From an uncultured Prevotella sp. (GTDB lineage Bacteria; Bacteroidota; Bacteroidia; Bacteroidales; Bacteroidaceae): a DNA stretch of 44,239 nt. Positions within the stretch are counted from its first letter, which is position 1. Each line of letters starts with the position of its first letter. A program made the translations under genes and the position numbers. Location of the stretch: the NCBI GenBank assembly GCA_945833995.1, contig CAMAGM010000004.1:1-44239 (forward strand). Direction: 5' to 3'. A model generated the notes under the pieces. The model was not told the DNA's origin and made no database searches. It was given only the letters and a program-made list of their open reading frames with translations. This document shows, piece after piece, positions 42,553-44,239 of this stretch.

Positions 42553-42580
42553 AAAAACAACGTATGCCGAAAACAAAAAT
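42553..42580. repeat. 28-base direct repeat, copy 1 (terminator tail)
   Basis: Identical over 28 bases to 43523-43550 (middle part CAACGTATGCCGAAAACAA). On the minus strand both read as the T-rich tail after a CGCA/TGCG stem, so the repeat appears to be part of a duplicated terminator module. Confidence 0.75.
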
Positions 42581-42602
42581 ACCGCAATGCCGAGAGCGAC
42601 GA

Positions 42603-42682
42603 GGGACTGTCCCCTGTCCTATCGTAGATACCATGATGATAAGTTTTAATTATGTTGCAAAAGCAGTACAGGGGATAGTCCC
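42603..42682. mobile_element. 80-bp element with 15-bp inverted ends (MITE- or REP-like)
   Basis: GGGACTGTCCCCTGT (42603-42617) and, inverted, ACAGGGGATAGTCCC (42668-42682) differ at one position and enclose 50 bases without coding content. The methyltransferase stub ends at its right edge. A third copy of the end sequence stands at 43331-43345. It is too small to encode a transposase. It may be a miniature inverted-repeat element or a pair of REP-like palindromes. Confidence 0.55.
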
Positions 42683-42801
42683 TATACTTTCGGGTCTCTG
42701 CCCTCAGTGAAAACCGAAGGGGCAATCCGATAGAGCGCATCCAAGTTCAGCTGCGCCCCATCAGGCGTGTTCAAATCCAAATGCTTAATCTTTTCGTTCA
42801 T
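42682..42801 (-). pseudogene. N-terminal stub of a type III (Mod-like) DNA methyltransferase
   Basis: From the ATG at 42801 the frame reads MNEKIKHLDLNTPDGAQL, then NLDALYRIAPSVFTEGRDPKV, and stops after 39 residues at the edge of the inverted-repeat element. The segment LYRIAPSVFTE is the usual start of type III Mod subunits of several hundred residues (normally followed by a QLLGD and a DPPYNTG methyltransferase core, both absent here). The rest of the gene is gone and the HpaII-like operon now lies downstream. Confidence 0.65.
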
Positions 42802-42820
42802 ATCTAATTTTTAACCTGCA

Positions 42821-43024
42821 TTATTCATACTCGTTCCTACTGCAAGGTCTAACTGGCAGCACCTCAGCGCGGTGCTCGCTCTTCCTCTTTGGCTTAGCCT
42901 TCCTCCTTCGCAGCTCGGCAATATTCAAGTAAACTTGACATTGCTCTCGGTTTGTCGTCGGTTGAAAGTAGGATTTACTACATTCTGCATCGTCATCGCT
43001 GTGCTCACGCTGATGCACTGCCAT
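42821..43024 (-). CDS. Small ORF before the Mod stub, possibly a remnant
   Basis: A 67-residue frame ending KKAEHRAEVLPVRP-like sequence (KSEHRAEVLPVRPCSRNEYE) 19 bases before the Mod stub. It is basic and helical (YLNIAELRRRKAKPKRK). An in-frame stop directly precedes the ATG at 43024. The end looks like a genuine protein C-terminus, the beginning does not. It may be the 3' end of a lost gene of the same restriction cluster. No function can be assigned. Confidence 0.4.
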   Translation of the reverse strand: MAVHQREHSDDDAECSKSYFQPTTNREQCQVYLNIAELRRRKAKPKRKSEHRAEVLPVRPCSRNEYE

Positions 43025-43069
43025 TTAGACCTTTCGTGACGGAACAGTATGAATAATGCAGGCTAAATT

Positions 43070-43321
43070 TTATCTTTCAGTCGCTGATGACGATACCTCG
43101 GAAATGTCTGTCACCCATTCGCCATGTTTTCTTCCACCAATGCGTTTGAGCAACCCCTTTTTCTGTAGTTTGGCTATGATGAATTTTACGCCGTCTTCAG
43201 TAATGTCACCCAATGCTTCTGCCACTTCTCCCCTTGTCGCTTTTGGATGAAGGGAAAAAATTCCAACACTCTCTTTTGGGTAGTGGAGTTGCTCTTTTGG
43301 GTAGTAAAATCGCTCTTTTGG
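43070..43321 (-). pseudogene. C-terminal winged-helix stub
   Basis: An open frame without a start codon (an in-frame TAA is at 43322-43324) reads ATRGEVAEALGDITEDGVKF, IIAKLQKKGLLKRIGGRKHG, EWVTDIS. This is a typical winged helix-turn-helix as found at the C-terminus of AlbA_2/AAA_4-type ATP-binding proteins of defence islands. Before it the frame repeats a PKE-type motif (PKERFYYPKEQLHYPKES) encoded by three CCCAAAAGAG-like repeats. The start of the gene is missing; the break falls at the REP-like palindrome. Confidence 0.6.
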
Positions 43322-43350
43322 TTAGGACAAGGGACTGCCCCCTGTCCTAA
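43322..43350. repeat. REP-like palindrome
   Basis: TTAGGACA (43322-43329) and TGTCCTAA (43343-43350) bracket GGGACTGCCCCC, giving a compact hairpin. Bases 43331-43345 match the inverted ends of the element at 42603-42682 with one change. It stands exactly between the winged-helix stub and the helicase stub. Confidence 0.6.
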
Positions 43351-43356
43351 ACTGTC

Positions 43357-43443
43357 CTAAGGGCTGCTGCCCGCAGTCAACCTCGCCCTAAGGTCGTCAA
43401 CCACTCTCTCCGTGATGTTGTCTATAATTTTAGGTTGCTCCAT
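43357..43443 (-). pseudogene. N-terminal stub of a helicase/PLD-type defence protein
   Basis: From the ATG at 43443 the frame reads MEQPKIIDNITERVVDDLRA, RLTAGSSP, then stops after 28 residues next to the REP-like palindrome. The segment IIDN...DDL...L..GSS resembles the start of large SNF2/DEAD helicases with an N-terminal PLD-like domain that accompany type III-like methyltransferases. Its promoter is intact (43470-43501). The identity rests on a short match and is tentative. Confidence 0.5.
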
Positions 43444-43469
43444 TTTAGATGTCCATTCCAATTTCATTG

Positions 43470-43501
43470 CAAAGATAATCAATCCCTCTGAATCCACCAA
43501 A
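43470..43501 (-). promoter_or_regulatory. Intact promoter of the helicase-type stub
   Basis: On the minus strand TTTG (43498-43501), exactly 20 bases, TATCTTTG (43470-43477). The predicted transcription start, about 43463, leaves 20 bases to the ATG at 43443 and excludes the upstream ATG at 43467. Confidence 0.8.
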
Positions 43502-43522
43502 CATTTCCCAATTTTTCTTTTT

Positions 43523-43550
43523 AAAAACAACGTATGCCGAAAACAAAAAT
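43523..43550. repeat. 28-base direct repeat, copy 2 (terminator tail)
   Basis: Identical to 42553-42580. On the minus strand it follows the hairpin at 43550-43578 as its T-rich tail. Confidence 0.75.
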
Positions 43551-43578
43551 CCCGCAGGTGACATAAAAACTTGCGGGA
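43540..43578 (-). terminator. Terminator of the antitoxin-like operon
   Basis: TCCCGCA (43550-43556) pairs with TGCGGGA (43572-43578) over a 15-base loop. On the minus strand TTTTTGTTTT follows directly, inside the 28-base repeat. Confidence 0.75.
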
Positions 43579-43594
43579 CGAGAATATCAATTAT

Positions 43595-43708
43595 TTACCT
43601 TTTTTTACCAAACAGTTCAGAATGGCTGCTAAGTCTTTCCAACCAAATGATGGAGTTTACAGGGTATCGCCATATCTTAAAACGAGTGGAAAACCTGACT
43701 TCATTCAT
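43595..43708 (-). CDS. Stunted ORF coupled to the antitoxin-like gene
   Basis: Its ATG overlaps the upstream stop (ATGA at 43705-43708), the usual coupling of antitoxin and toxin genes. The product is only 37 residues (MNEVRFSTRFKIWRYPVN, then a basic end GKKR). A toxin of the RelE/YafQ kind would be 85-110 residues, so this looks like a frameshifted or eroded partner. Another frame of the same stretch reads TPSFGWKDLAAILNCLVKKG, which also looks protein-like and supports decay by frameshift. Confidence 0.4.
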   Translation of the reverse strand: MNEVRFSTRFKIWRYPVNSIIWLERLSSHSELFGKKR

Positions 43709-43968
43709 AAGCCAAGAGATTTCTTGAACGATTCGAAGTTAGAGCAGTCAACAACTCCTGCGTATTCACCTCTCATACTTTCCTCTACTGCCTCAATAGT
43801 TTCCTCATTTGCATAGCATCCTGACTCAGGATCATACAGCAAGGGCTTGGCATCATACGGTTTATTGACAAAAGTCTTGATGTATGAGGCTATTTTTTGA
43901 AGTATGCTCTCGTCGCTAATCGATTCAATGTCTCTGAAAAGCTCATATTTTAATTCTATCGCTGTCAT
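43705..43968 (-). CDS. Antitoxin-like small protein
   Basis: An 87-residue protein from the ATG at 43968 (MTAIELKYELFRDIESISDE), acidic, with an N-terminal helical dimerisation-like part (ILQKIASYIKTFV) and a flexible end (ANEETIEAVEESMRGEYAGV, then SFKKSLGL). It resembles small Bacteroidales type II antitoxins encoded before RelE/YafQ-type toxins. The frame is open to 44007, but a promoter lies just upstream (43997-44028) and the ATG at 43968 fits its start site. A palindrome over the -33 box would suit autoregulation. The downstream partner is stunted. Confidence 0.55.
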   Translation of the reverse strand: MTAIELKYELFRDIESISDESILQKIASYIKTFVNKPYDAKPLLYDPESGCYANEETIEAVEESMRGEYAGVVDCSNFESFKKSLGL

Positions 43969-43996
43969 AACATATATACTTTTTATGATTATGCGG

Positions 43997-44038
43997 CAAA
44001 AGTACAATAAAATTTTGAACCCACCAAATGTTTGGCGG
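43997..44038 (-). promoter_or_regulatory. Promoter and palindromic operator of the antitoxin-like gene
   Basis: On the minus strand TTTG (44025-44028), exactly 20 bases, TACTTTTG (43997-44004). The -33 box lies inside the inverted repeat CCACCAAA-TG-TTTGGCGG (44021-44038), with one mismatch, a plausible site for repression by the antitoxin. Confidence 0.65.
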
Positions 44039-44066
44039 ATTTTCTCGTCTTTTTCGGTATGTTTTC

Positions 44067-44180
44067 AGTTGACAAGTTGACGAGTAAACGAGTTGACGAT
44101 TTGTTTGCTATTCCGTTACTGCCGGCATCGGTAATTCAATCGCTTTGAGTGTCAAAGTGTCAAAGTCAAAGTGTCAAACT
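44067..44180. repeat. Two interspersed repeats at the window end
   Basis: AGTTGACAAGTTGACGAGT (44067-44085) is the exact inverse of 21565-21583 in the efflux operon. The GTCAAAGT-type run (44150-44180) contains a 23-base stretch (44157-44179) exactly inverse to 33487-33509 upstream of the primase. No gene is visible from 44008 to the window end. Confidence 0.75.
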
Positions 44181-44239
44181 CGTAATGTCTTGTACTGAAA
44201 TAGGTTGACTCGTAAAGAGCAAAAAAAAGAAAAAAATCT

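Noticed and set aside
42821..43024. Confident new small gene
   Set aside because: Only its C-terminal half looks like protein; it lies among gene stubs, so it is listed with low confidence only.

Overview
The window looks like a chromosomal segment of a Prevotella-like member of the Bacteroidales. The signs are Bacteroidetes-type promoters (TTTG, about 20 bases, TAnnTTTG) before many genes, two very large beta-propeller (Reg_prop/Y_Y_Y) sensor proteins of the hybrid two-component type, a short prolyl-tRNA synthetase, a two-subunit-type methylmalonyl-CoA mutase and a TolC-MacA-MacB-LytS/LytR cluster. The genus is an inference from gene content and promoter style.

Bases 1-32153 are mostly core genome. 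In order: the C-terminal part of methylmalonyl-CoA mutase; a HI0933-type flavoprotein; an AlkD-like protein; a LolD-like ATPase whose FtsX partner survives only as a fragment; radA; a substrate-binding lipoprotein with a large TPR-like protein; a leftward operon kdsA-kdsD-regulator-phospholipase D, in which the regulator is a hybrid two-component protein that has lost its kinase chemistry; a COG2509-type flavoprotein; a leftward six-gene efflux/sensor operon (TolC, MacA, ATPase, MacB, LytS-type kinase, LytTR regulator); riboflavin synthase; a structured RNA of about 190 nt with its own promoter and U-tract; a second propeller sensor that stops after its membrane helix; proS; an OmpA-type lipoprotein; and mtgA.

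Bases 32154-37141 are accessory and repeat-rich. They hold a CHC2/TOPRIM primase carrying two in-frame repeat insertions, a DUF3987-like ATPase, a small unknown protein, a DUF5675-like protein, and two small unknown proteins, one resembling the N-terminal domain of tyrosine recombinases without a catalytic domain. Bases 37243-42371 are a defence block: a C5 cytosine methyltransferase, a HIRAN-like protein, an HpaII-family restriction enzyme and its C5 methyltransferase. Bases 42372-44239 are a graveyard: N-terminal stubs of a type III methyltransferase and of a helicase/PLD-type protein, a C-terminal winged-helix stub, an antitoxin-like gene with a stunted partner, REP-like palindromes, and repeated terminator and promoter pieces.

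The most unusual thread is a set of interspersed hairpin elements. Each has a short core between inverted arms built of tandem 7-mers or 9-mers. Two 7-mer elements share a core but have quite different arm units, and each element's arms still match each other. One of them lies in frame inside the primase gene. I found no tRNA, rRNA or CRISPR array.
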